Source of the DNA: CAZUZD01 sp964624465
Lineage (GTDB): Bacteria; Planctomycetota; Planctomycetia; Isosphaerales; Isosphaeraceae
Direction of reading: 5' to 3'
DNA: 6,946 nt
NCBI GenBank assembly: GCA_964624465.1
Contig: CAZUZD010000315.1
Span: forward strand, 1 to 6,946
Part shown: piece by piece, positions 1-5,471 of the stretch
Layout: every line of letters starts with the position of its first letter
Position numbering within the stretch: the stretch's first letter is position 1
Made by a program: the position numbers and the translations under genes
The notes under the pieces: generated by a model
Database searches by the model: none
Told to the model about the DNA's origin: nothing
What the model saw: only the letters and a program-made list of their open reading frames with translations

Positions 1-1
1 G

Positions 2-346
2 TACGTGGGCCAGGAGCACTACGAGACGGCCCGCCGCGTCCAGCAGATCCTTCAGCGCTACCGCGAGCTGCGCGACATCATCGCGATCCTCGGCATGGAC
101 GAGCTGTCGGAAGAGGACAAGCTGATCGTCGAGCGGGCCCGCCGCATCGAGGTCTTCCTCTCGCAGCCGTTCTACGTCGCCGAGGTCTTCACCGGCAAGG
201 AAGGCAAGTACACCCCGCTGAAGGACACGATCCGGTCCTTCAAGGAGCTGTGCGACGGCAAGTGGGACCACCTGCCTGTGGGGGCCTTCCGCTACGTCGG
301 CGTCGTCGACGAGGCCGAGGAGCAGGCCAAGAAGATGGCCATCTGA
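2..346 (+). CDS. atpD: F0F1 ATP synthase subunit beta, C-terminal part (5' end outside window)
   Basis: Last 114 residues of the catalytic F1 beta subunit, which binds and synthesises ATP from ADP and phosphate in the cytoplasmic F1 head. The reading frame is open from base 2, so the gene begins outside the window; the family is usually about 470-480 residues. The visible part is the C-terminal helical domain. It includes the ARRVQ/LQRYREL stretch, the conserved IIAILGMDELSEEDK segment (the DELSEE region that contacts the gamma and epsilon subunits), then RARRIEVFLSQPF and AEVFTG. The ending has the usual conserved lengths, so I see no truncation. The Walker A and B sites lie upstream and cannot be checked. 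The gene ends with TGA and is followed after 112 nt by atpC on the same strand, the normal beta-epsilon order. Identification is essentially certain. Confidence 0.98.
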   Translation, partial: YVGQEHYETARRVQQILQRYRELRDIIAILGMDELSEEDKLIVERARRIEVFLSQPFYVAEVFTGKEGKYTPLKDTIRSFKELCDGKWDHLPVGAFRYVGVVDEAEEQAKKMAI

Positions 347-362
347 GCCCGATCTGCCCCAC

Positions 363-399
363 CGTGGTCCCGGGCGGTGACTCGCCGCCCGGGGCCGTG
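363..399 (+). other. strong intercistronic RNA hairpin between atpD and atpC
   Basis: Seen directly: arm 366-377 (GGTCCCGGGCGG) pairs with arm 385-396 (CCGCCCGGGGCC) around the 7-nt loop TGACTCG. That gives 12 consecutive pairs with a single U-G wobble at 368/394. Three weaker outer pairs (363-365 with 397-399, including two G-U wobbles) can extend it. It begins 17-20 nt after the atpD stop and ends about 60 nt before the atpC start. No U-tract follows, so it does not look like a simple intrinsic terminator. Inference: a processing or stability element, or a partial attenuator that lowers epsilon relative to beta. Confidence 0.6.
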
Positions 400-444
400 C
401 TCCCGAACCCGGTCGCCCCGACACGAACGCTCTTCCAGTTGCCC

Positions 445-450
445 GAGGGA
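445..450 (+). promoter_or_regulatory. ribosome binding site of atpC
   Basis: GAGGGA lies 8 nt before the ATG at 459. It fixes the start there and therefore supports an N-terminal extension of about 25 residues in the epsilon subunit. Confidence 0.7.
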
Positions 451-458
451 CGCAGACG

Positions 459-920
459 ATGGCCACGGCCGAGCTACGCGAGAGTGCCACATCCGGCAAG
501 CCGGCCAGCGGTCCCGGCCGCGCCGGTCGGATCCAGTGCGTCGTCGTGTCGCCCGAGAAGAAGCTGCTCGACGAGCTGGTCGATTCGGTCGTCCTGCCGC
601 TCTACGACGGCGAGCTGGGCGTCTTCCCGGGCCGCGCCCCGATGATCGGCCGCCTCGGCTTCGGCGAGTTGCGGATCAACGTTGGTGGTCAGGTTCGGCG
701 GTTCTTCGTCGAGGGCGGGTTCGCCCAGGTGCGTGACAACGTGCTCACCGTCCTGAGCGCCCGCACCATCCCGGCCGCCGACATCGACCCCGACGCGGTC
801 CGCGAGGACCTGGCCCGGTCTCGGGCACTGGCGGCGAAGACGGTGACCGAGATCGAGGCCAGGGAGCGTGCGATCGCCCGGGCCCGCACCCTGCTCCGCC
901 TCGGCACCCGCCGCGCCTGA
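459..920 (+). CDS. atpC: F0F1 ATP synthase subunit epsilon
   Basis: 153-residue epsilon subunit of the F1 central stalk, which couples rotation to catalysis and can inhibit ATP hydrolysis. Residues about 27-110 form the N-terminal beta-sandwich: IQCVVVSPEKKLLDE, then VVLPLYDGELGVFPGRAPM, matching the family's G-x-x-G-V-x-P-G-x-x-P signature, then GELRI and FFVEGGFAQV. Residues about 113-150 form the charged C-terminal helical hairpin (AVREDLARSRAL through ERAIARARTLL). The first 25 or so residues (Ala/Ser/Gly/Pro/Arg-rich) are additional to typical epsilon subunits of about 130-140 residues. The ATG at 459 is nevertheless preferred because GAGGGA precedes it at good spacing and I see no better start before the conserved core. 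It is the last gene of the ATP synthase cluster here; the next gene is convergent, 59 nt away. Confidence 0.96.
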   Translation: MATAELRESATSGKPASGPGRAGRIQCVVVSPEKKLLDELVDSVVLPLYDGELGVFPGRAPMIGRLGFGELRINVGGQVRRFFVEGGFAQVRDNVLTVLSARTIPAADIDPDAVREDLARSRALAAKTVTEIEARERAIARARTLLRLGTRRA

Positions 921-953
921 TCGGCCGCCCTGGCCCATCGCCCCGAATTTGCC

Positions 954-979
954 GGAACCATCTGACGCCTCGCTGGTCC
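954..979. terminator. weak candidate hairpin at the convergent atpC / phosphoesterase junction
   Basis: Bases 954-960 (GGAACCA) can pair with 974-979 (TGGTCC), giving six pairs with one bulged A and a 13-nt loop. The element lies 33 nt after the atpC stop and directly after the phosphoesterase stop on the other strand, so it could end transcripts from either side. There is no U-tract on either strand and the stem is weak. The convergent layout implies that termination occurs nearby, but this stem is only a candidate. Confidence 0.2.
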
Positions 980-1870
980 TCACGGGATCGGCGGGGCGTT
1001 CTCATGCGCGAAGAAGCCGGGGGCCTGCACCATCGGCTCGATCTGCCAGGCGGTCTCGTCCCAGGCGTGGTGCAGCGCCGTCACGTCGTCGCCATCGAGG
1101 TGGATCTCGAGGAACCCTGGCGGATGCTGGCCGGAGGGGTCGCGCATCAGCGGCGCGCCCGAGTTCAGGCAGAGCTGGTTGGGCACCGTGTTGGGCCGGA
1201 ACGCCCAGGCGGCGTGGACATGGCCGCAGCAGTAGAGGTGCGGGCCGATCGTCCGGGCCCAGGCCGCGACCGCCTCGGCGTTCTTGAGGCGCTTGATCGC
1301 CAGCTTCGGCTCCAGCCCGGGGGGGGCCGCGAGCGGGTAGTGGCAGGCGAGGATCAGGCGAGAGGGCCGCTCGGCGGCCAGCTCACGAGCCCTGGCGAAC
1401 TGCTCGGCGGGTAGGAACCCCCGGGCCGAGACGTGCGGCCGGGTCGGGTCGAGGCCCAGGATCGCCGTCTGGTCGTCGAGGCGGCGGAGCCAGGGGAAAG
1501 TTTCGGAAGGCGCGAAGCTGCCGAAGGCCCGCTCGAACTGCCGGTGCCGCACCGAGCCCCGGGTGTAGCGATCGTGGTTGCCGGGGATGATCGTTACCCG
1601 GGACGGGTCGCCCAGCAGCCCGGCGAGCGCCTCGCGGGCGTCGGCGAACTCCTCGGGCAGGGCCATGGTCGTCAGGTCGCCGGTGATCAGGATGTGGTCG
1701 GGCTGCAGCGACTGCACCCGGGCGACCACCTCGCCGAGCCGTTCGAGCCGGAACTTGCTGGCGCGGCCGGTCAGCAGGTCGAGCACCCCGACCGAGCGCT
1801 TGGTCAGCAGGTGCAGGGGGTTGCCCGGGTAGCGCCAGATGTGGATGTCGGAGAGGTGGATGAGGCGCAT
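980..1870 (-). CDS. calcineurin-like metallophosphoesterase (CpdA/class III phosphodiesterase-like)
   Basis: 296-residue cytoplasmic metallophosphoesterase with the full set of dinuclear-metal motifs in order: D8-x-H10 (SDIH), G64-D65 (TGDLT), G97-N98-H99-D100 (GNHDR), H177 (ACHYP) and G216-H217-x-H219 (GHVH). No signal peptide or membrane segment is visible. The motif spacing and length resemble class III cyclic-nucleotide phosphodiesterases of the CpdA type (about 275 residues). Related folds hydrolyse many phosphomonoesters and diesters, so the substrate is not established. The ATG start gives the typical family opening MRLIHLSDIH, but there is no clear Shine-Dalgarno sequence; the preceding bases are C/G-rich. 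It lies 111 nt downstream of the CPBP gene on the same strand and may be co-transcribed with it. A G8 run on the plus strand at 1319-1326 encodes the A-A-P-P-G part and leaves the frame intact. Confidence 0.9.
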   Translation of the reverse strand: MRLIHLSDIHIWRYPGNPLHLLTKRSVGVLDLLTGRASKFRLERLGEVVARVQSLQPDHILITGDLTTMALPEEFADAREALAGLLGDPSRVTIIPGNHDRYTRGSVRHRQFERAFGSFAPSETFPWLRRLDDQTAILGLDPTRPHVSARGFLPAEQFARARELAAERPSRLILACHYPLAAPPGLEPKLAIKRLKNAEAVAAWARTIGPHLYCCGHVHAAWAFRPNTVPNQLCLNSGAPLMRDPSGQHPPGFLEIHLDGDDVTALHHAWDETAWQIEPMVQAPGFFAHENAPPIP

Positions 1871-1981
1871 GGTCGGCGGGCGGATCCGTCGCGTTCCGGG
1901 GGCGGGCGTGCGGGGCCTCGGGCTCGATCCGGGTCGGGCCGCGGGCGGCGGCGACCGCGATGGGCGGCTGTCCCCCCGGGG

Positions 1982-2827
1982 TCAGCCCGGCCACTCGAAC
2001 GAGCCGACCAGGATATCGTACGCCGCATGCGTCCCGGCTGCGATCCCGAACCCCCGCGCCACGAAGACCCAGGCGAAGAACACCCCGGCCGTCCACCGGA
2101 AAAAGAAGACGAACCAGTGGAACGCCTCGCCGGGCGCCCCGGCATGGTGGGCCACCGAGAACAACAGCGACGAGCCGGTGACCGCCAGCGCCCCGGCCAG
2201 GACGCCGGGCACGAGCAGCAGCCGGAGCAGCCCAAAGATCAGCGGGATCAGGGCCAGCCGGAAGACGGCCTCCTCGTAGACCCCGGCCCCCAGGTATCCG
2301 ATCAGCCGCGCCCGCGCCAGGTGCGAGGGCTCGGCCTGGAGCAGGACCCAGCTCCGCGCCTGCTCGATCTGCCCGAGGCCCAGCTCGACGAGCTGGCTGA
2401 GCCCGATCAGCACCAGGGCCAGCGCCAGGCTCTCGACCGCCATGCCGACGAGGTAGCCCGGCGGGAACCGCCACGACGCCCGCCGCACCGCCTGCCAGGC
2501 CAGGAGCCCGAGGATCAGCGCCAGCGGCGGCAGGCCGATGTCGGTGATGCCGACGGCCAGCAGACCCCGGCGAATCCAGAAGTCGATGCCGGTCCGCAAG
2601 GGCGCCGACCGGGGGTCGCTGAGGAACAGGATGCCGAACTCGTACACGCCGATCAGCGGCAAGATGAACAGGAGGCTGGGGATCGGCAGCCGGGTCACGT
2701 CCCAGTACGAGGCCCGATCGGTCGTCTCGGCGGCCACGGGGCCCCACCACTGGGGGTCGTAGCCGAACCGGGAACGCCGGGGCCGTTTTGGACGGGCCGG
2801 TCGGGAGTGGGAGACGGTGGTTCGCAC
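1982..2827 (-). CDS. CPBP family intramembrane glutamic endopeptidase (Abi/CAAX protease-like)
   Basis: A 281-residue multi-pass membrane protein if started at the GTG at 2827. The CPBP (Abi, Rce1-like) signatures are complete: E185-E186-x-x-x-R190 (YEEAVFR), F223-x-x-x-H227 (FSVAHH) and H267-x-x-x-D271 (GTHAAYD). These are the residues that form the glutamate-based active site within the membrane in this family. Hydrophobic segments are visible at about 48-68, 86-110, 125-148, 192-222 and 236-262. The first 25 residues are basic and Arg/Pro-rich, likely cytoplasmic. The start is uncertain: no good ribosome site precedes 2827, and in-frame GTG codons at residues 31 and 44 are alternatives. 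The frame stays open far upstream only because stops are rare in such GC-rich DNA. The substrate is unknown; CPBP members act in prenylprotein processing, bacteriocin immunity or signalling. It is divergent from the cytochrome operon. Confidence 0.85.
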   Translation of the reverse strand: MRTTVSHSRPARPKRPRRSRFGYDPQWWGPVAAETTDRASYWDVTRLPIPSLLFILPLIGVYEFGILFLSDPRSAPLRTGIDFWIRRGLLAVGITDIGLPPLALILGLLAWQAVRRASWRFPPGYLVGMAVESLALALVLIGLSQLVELGLGQIEQARSWVLLQAEPSHLARARLIGYLGAGVYEEAVFRLALIPLIFGLLRLLLVPGVLAGALAVTGSSLLFSVAHHAGAPGEAFHWFVFFFRWTAGVFFAWVFVARGFGIAAGTHAAYDILVGSFEWPG

Positions 2828-2939
2828 AGCGAAGAGGATCGGTCCGGGTCCGGCCCGCGCATGAGGGCGGTCGGATGGGGCCCGCCGGCCGGCTTCGGAT
2901 TTTTCGTTACGAGTGAAATCCCAGAAATCGCGCTTTGGC

Positions 2940-2968
2940 TTGTGAGCCCCCTCCCGGGTAGCTACGAT
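2940..2968 (+). promoter_or_regulatory. candidate sigma70-like promoter for the cytochrome c / cox operon
   Basis: TTGTGA (2940-2945) and TACGAT (2963-2968), each 4 of 6 to the consensus, are separated by exactly 17 nt at the right edge of the only AT-rich patch. Transcription would start near 2975, leaving a leader of about 235 nt before the cytochrome start. A TTGACG at 2994-2999 has no matching -10 box. Planctomycete promoters are poorly characterised, so this is only a reasonable candidate. Confidence 0.4.
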
Positions 2969-3195
2969 ATCGGGGATGGGCGCCCTGGCACGGTTGACGT
3001 CGTCTCGCCCCGCCCCCGCCCCGACCGTGTCCCCTGTCCGATTGAGTCCGACCCCTCCGGACGCCGCCTCCTCGCCCGAGGAGCCCGCGTCCCCGTCCGG
3101 GCGGATGGCCTGTCGCCCCGGCTCGCCGCGTTGGTTGCGGCGCCTGGGTGACGTGGTCGACCGACCCGCTGCGGCTGGAGGGGACGTCCTGTCCT

Positions 3196-3200
3196 GGAGG
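3196..3200 (+). promoter_or_regulatory. ribosome binding site of the cytochrome c gene
   Basis: A perfect GGAGG lies 8 nt before the GTG at 3209. It decides for this GTG start, and the resulting N-terminus is a proper lipoprotein signal peptide. Confidence 0.85.
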
Positions 3201-3208
3201 ATCTGCGC

Positions 3209-4531
3209 GTGACTTCGCGGCTTCGCCTGGCCATCGTTGCCGGGGCGCTCGCCGTCTCCGGCTGTGTCGATACGGTCAGCACCGGTCCGCTCAGCTATTC
3301 CCACGACGGCTATCTGGATCTGGAAGGCAAGGACGTCGGCGAGAAGCTCGCCGAGAAGCCGAAACTCCGGGCCCGGGCCCTGGCGCTGGTCGACTCGCTC
3401 TTCGGAGCCCGGCCGGATACGCTCAAGGTGCCCGCCGACTCGGGGCTGCCCGAGAACGGGGCCCGCCTGGCCGGCCGGATGATCAGGGCGCCCGGTGCCG
3501 CCCCGGTGCGGGTCACCGCCGCCGCCACGGCCGGCGCCGACCCGACCCCGATCCGCGGTGGCTATGCCATCTACCGGGAGCAGTGCATGCACTGCCACGG
3601 CGTCTCGGGCGACGGCAACGGCCCGACCTCGCCGTTCCTCTGGCCCGTGCCCCGCGACTACCGCCCCGGCGTCTTCAAGTTCACCTCCACCAGCGGCAGC
3701 GATCGCGGCAGCAAGCCCACCCGCGCCGACCTGAGGCGGACGCTGGTCCAGGGCATCCCGAACACCTCCATGCCCTCCTTCGAGTCGATCCTCTCGGCCA
3801 GCGAGATCGAGCAGGTCATCGACTACGTCATGTTCCTGAGCATGCGCGGCGAGACCGAGTACGTCATGCTCGAGGAGGCGGCGTTCCTCGAGGAGCCCGA
3901 CGCCGAGACCGAGCTGACCGACGAGATGGCCCTGGAGGTCGCCGCCCAGGTCTTCGAGTCGTGGAAGTCGGCCGAGGCGAACGTCGTGGCGCCCCAGACG
4001 CCGATCCAGGAGGCGACCCGCGAGAGCATCCTCCGCGGCAAGCAGCTGTACCTCGGCGACAAGAGCCTCCAGTGCTTCGGCTGCCACGGCCTGGACGGCA
4101 AGGGCAACGGCGACAGCTTCGTCGACTACAAGACGTTCAAGCAGCACGTCTTCGAGGGCAACCCCAGCCGCTCGAAGTTCGCCCAGCTGGCCGCGGTCGC
4201 CGTGGAGCAGAACAAGAAGGCCGTCGACCGCTGGGGCAACCCGATCCGGCCGGCCAACCTGCTCAAGGGCGACTACAAGGGCGGCCGGCGGCCGATCGAC
4301 CTCTACTGGCGGATCGCCAAGGGGATCAACGGCACGCCCATGCCCGCCCACCTGGGCACCCAGATCGACGAGAAGGAGACCTGGGACCTCGTCAACTTCG
4401 TGCTGCGGCTGCCCTACGAGCCCCAGCTCCTCGACGGGGCCCAGCCGTACGTGGCCCCCGCCGCCGAGGCCACGACCGGGACCCCCTCGGCCGACGGCCC
4501 CGGGGACCTGGCCGATGCTCCGGCCCGGTGA
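3209..4531 (+). CDS. diheme cytochrome c lipoprotein, probable electron donor to the oxidase
   Basis: A 440-residue periplasmic, membrane-tethered c-type cytochrome. Residues 1-18 form a lipoprotein signal peptide with lipobox V16-S17-G18-C19. A linker to about residue 110 follows. Haem domain 1 (about 117-212) has C126-M-H-C129-H130 and the likely axial M188 (NTSMPSF). A strongly acidic linker (13 Asp/Glu in residues 215-250) leads to haem domain 2 (about 272-403), with C289-F-G-C292-H293 and the likely axial M378 (GTPMPAH). The tail after 405 is Pro/Ala-rich. It starts at GTG with a perfect GGAGG. It is the first gene of a rightward cluster, 99 nt before coxB. CoxB here lacks the fused cytochrome domain of caa3 oxidases, so this separate protein may do that job (inference). 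Alternatives are a relative of the cytochrome subunit of alternative complex III, or another diheme carrier. The cytochrome assignment is certain; the partner is inferred. Confidence 0.93.
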   Translation: MTSRLRLAIVAGALAVSGCVDTVSTGPLSYSHDGYLDLEGKDVGEKLAEKPKLRARALALVDSLFGARPDTLKVPADSGLPENGARLAGRMIRAPGAAPVRVTAAATAGADPTPIRGGYAIYREQCMHCHGVSGDGNGPTSPFLWPVPRDYRPGVFKFTSTSGSDRGSKPTRADLRRTLVQGIPNTSMPSFESILSASEIEQVIDYVMFLSMRGETEYVMLEEAAFLEEPDAETELTDEMALEVAAQVFESWKSAEANVVAPQTPIQEATRESILRGKQLYLGDKSLQCFGCHGLDGKGNGDSFVDYKTFKQHVFEGNPSRSKFAQLAAVAVEQNKKAVDRWGNPIRPANLLKGDYKGGRRPIDLYWRIAKGINGTPMPAHLGTQIDEKETWDLVNFVLRLPYEPQLLDGAQPYVAPAAEATTGTPSADGPGDLADAPAR

Positions 4532-4542
4532 CCTCCGGGCCG
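4521..4542 (+). other. hairpin over the cytochrome c stop codon
   Basis: CGGCCCGG (4521-4528) and CCGGGCCG (4535-4542) form a perfect 8-bp stem. The 6-nt loop TGACCT begins with the TGA stop codon of the cytochrome gene. There is no U-tract. It may mark an mRNA processing or stability point between the cytochrome and coxB, but stems of this size are not rare in DNA this GC-rich. Confidence 0.35.
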
Positions 4543-4585
4543 CCCGTCCGCGAGTGAGCTCGCCGCTTCTGCCAGTGGACTGCCC

Positions 4586-4606
4586 TCGGCCGCGACTGAC
4601 GGCCGA
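4586..4606 (+). other. second hairpin in the cytochrome c-coxB spacer
   Basis: TCGGCCG (4586-4592) and CGGCCGA (4600-4606) form a perfect 7-bp stem with loop CGACTGA. It lies 11 nt before the coxB ribosome site. A further 4-bp stem just downstream (CCCG at 4609-4612 with CGGG at 4617-4620, loop ACCT) would cover part of that site. Confidence 0.3.
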
Positions 4607-4617
4607 CCCCCGACCTC

Positions 4618-4622
4618 GGGAG
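4618..4622 (+). promoter_or_regulatory. ribosome binding site of coxB
   Basis: GGGAG ends 8 nt before the GTG at 4631. It selects this GTG over the nearby GTG at 4624, which is in another frame. Confidence 0.7.
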
Positions 4623-4630
4623 CGTGTTTC

Positions 4631-5467
4631 GTGCGAATCTGGAGCTTGCTGTTCGGGGCGATGGCGGTCCTGTGCGTGGCCGCGTTCGCCTATGCCCCGT
4701 TCGATCCGAGCTGGTGGCTGCCGCAGAACGTCTCGACCACCAGCCCCCTGCACCTGGGCGCCGAGATCGATCACCTGTTCCTGCTGATCCTCTGGATCAC
4801 CGGGGTGGTGTTCATCGGCACCCACATCGCCCTCGTCTACACCATGTACCGGTACGGCCAGCAGCCGGGCCGCCAGGCGCACTACTTCCACGGCAGCCAG
4901 CGGCTGGAGGTGATCTGGACGATCATCCCGGCGGCGATCCTCGTGTTCATCTCGCTGTACCAGATGGGCACCTGGGCCGACATCAAGTTCCGCTCGGCCC
5001 AGCCGAAGGTGAAGCCGCACGCCGAGGTCATCGCCCGGCAGTTCCAGTGGAAGATCCGCTACCCGGGTCCCGACGGCCTGATCGGCACCCGGGACGACCT
5101 GCACACGATCAATGACTTCCGGTTCGTCAAGGGCGAGCCGATTGTCATCAACCTCAAGACCGAGGACGTACTGCACTCGTTCAACCTGCCGAACCTCCGG
5201 ATCAAGCAGGACGCGGTGCCGGGCCTCACGATCCCGGTGTGGTTCGACGCCGATCAGGCGACGACCGCCGGGCGCCCGCTCGACCTGGTCTGCACCGAGC
5301 TCTGCGGCTGGGGTCACACCAAGATGAAGGGCCGGGTCACGATCTACGACACGCCGGAGCAGTTCCGCGAGTGGGTCCAGTCCGCCCTCGACGAGCAGAA
5401 TCGATCCCAGCTCAGCCCGTCGGTCGCCACGGCCGCGGCGACCGCACCCTCCGCGGGGGAGAACTGA
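4631..5467 (+). CDS. coxB: cytochrome c oxidase subunit II (CuA subunit)
   Basis: 278-residue subunit II of a haem-copper oxidase, which takes electrons from cytochrome c at the binuclear CuA centre on the periplasmic side. A hydrophobic N-terminus (about 4-22) may be a signal peptide or an extra helix. Two transmembrane helices follow at about 47-71 and 94-114. The periplasmic cupredoxin domain runs from about 128 to 250: ARQFQWKIRYPG, H182 in the DVLHSFNLP motif, and the CuA loop C221-T-E223-L-C225-G-W-G-H229-T-K-M232. All CuA ligands are present. The protein ends about 45 residues after the CuA loop in an Ala/Ser/Thr-rich tail without a CxxCH, so it is not a caa3-type fusion. GTG start with GGGAG. 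The stop lies 4 nt before the coxA ATG, and coxA's ribosome site is inside this gene, so translational coupling is likely. Confidence 0.97.
   Translation: MRIWSLLFGAMAVLCVAAFAYAPFDPSWWLPQNVSTTSPLHLGAEIDHLFLLILWITGVVFIGTHIALVYTMYRYGQQPGRQAHYFHGSQRLEVIWTIIPAAILVFISLYQMGTWADIKFRSAQPKVKPHAEVIARQFQWKIRYPGPDGLIGTRDDLHTINDFRFVKGEPIVINLKTEDVLHSFNLPNLRIKQDAVPGLTIPVWFDADQATTAGRPLDLVCTELCGWGHTKMKGRVTIYDTPEQFREWVQSALDEQNRSQLSPSVATAAATAPSAGEN
5455..5461 (+). promoter_or_regulatory. ribosome binding site of coxA inside the end of coxB
   Basis: GGGGGAG lies within the last codons of coxB, 10 nt before the coxA ATG at 5472. This fits coupled translation of subunits II and I. Confidence 0.65.
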
Positions 5468-5471
5468 CACG

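Larger units (their letters stand above)
2828..3208. other. divergent intergenic region with an AT-rich island
   Basis: 381 nt between the leftward CPBP gene and the rightward cytochrome gene. Bases 2897-2945 are about 55% A+T (27 of 49 counted), in sharp contrast with the surrounding DNA. They include T5 at 2900-2904 and a direct repeat of GAAATC (2915-2920 and 2924-2929, 9-nt period, about one helical turn). A 10-nt palindrome GCCGGCCGGC lies at 2884-2893, GGTCGACC at 3155-3162 and GGACGTCC at 3182-3189. The stretch 2976-3208 is C-rich and has one uninterrupted rightward frame, discussed in the findings. I could not pick out a convincing promoter for the leftward gene. Confidence 0.6.

Noticed and set aside
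939..998. Inverted repeat CGCCCCG / CGGGGCG spanning the atpC-phosphoesterase junction
   Set aside because: The arms are only 7 bp, separated by 46 nt, and the right arm lies inside the phosphoesterase coding end, so it is not a credible terminator.
1319..1326. Run of eight G (and a run of eight C at 5999-6006) as possible phase-variation or frameshift sites
   Set aside because: Both lie inside intact frames at Pro codons with conserved protein on each side. Such runs are expected in this base composition, and no out-of-frame alternative product makes sense.
1871..1981. Search for a promoter, operator or small gene in the gap between the CPBP and phosphoesterase genes
   Set aside because: The 111 nt are uniformly GC-rich with only short self-complementary runs. 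I saw no promoter-like pair, stable stem or plausible small ORF.
1433..3151. 572-codon rightward open frame across the phosphoesterase and CPBP genes
   Set aside because: It lies antisense to two genes with complete catalytic motifs. Its product is Arg/Gly/Pro/Glu-rich without domains, as expected of a shadow frame.
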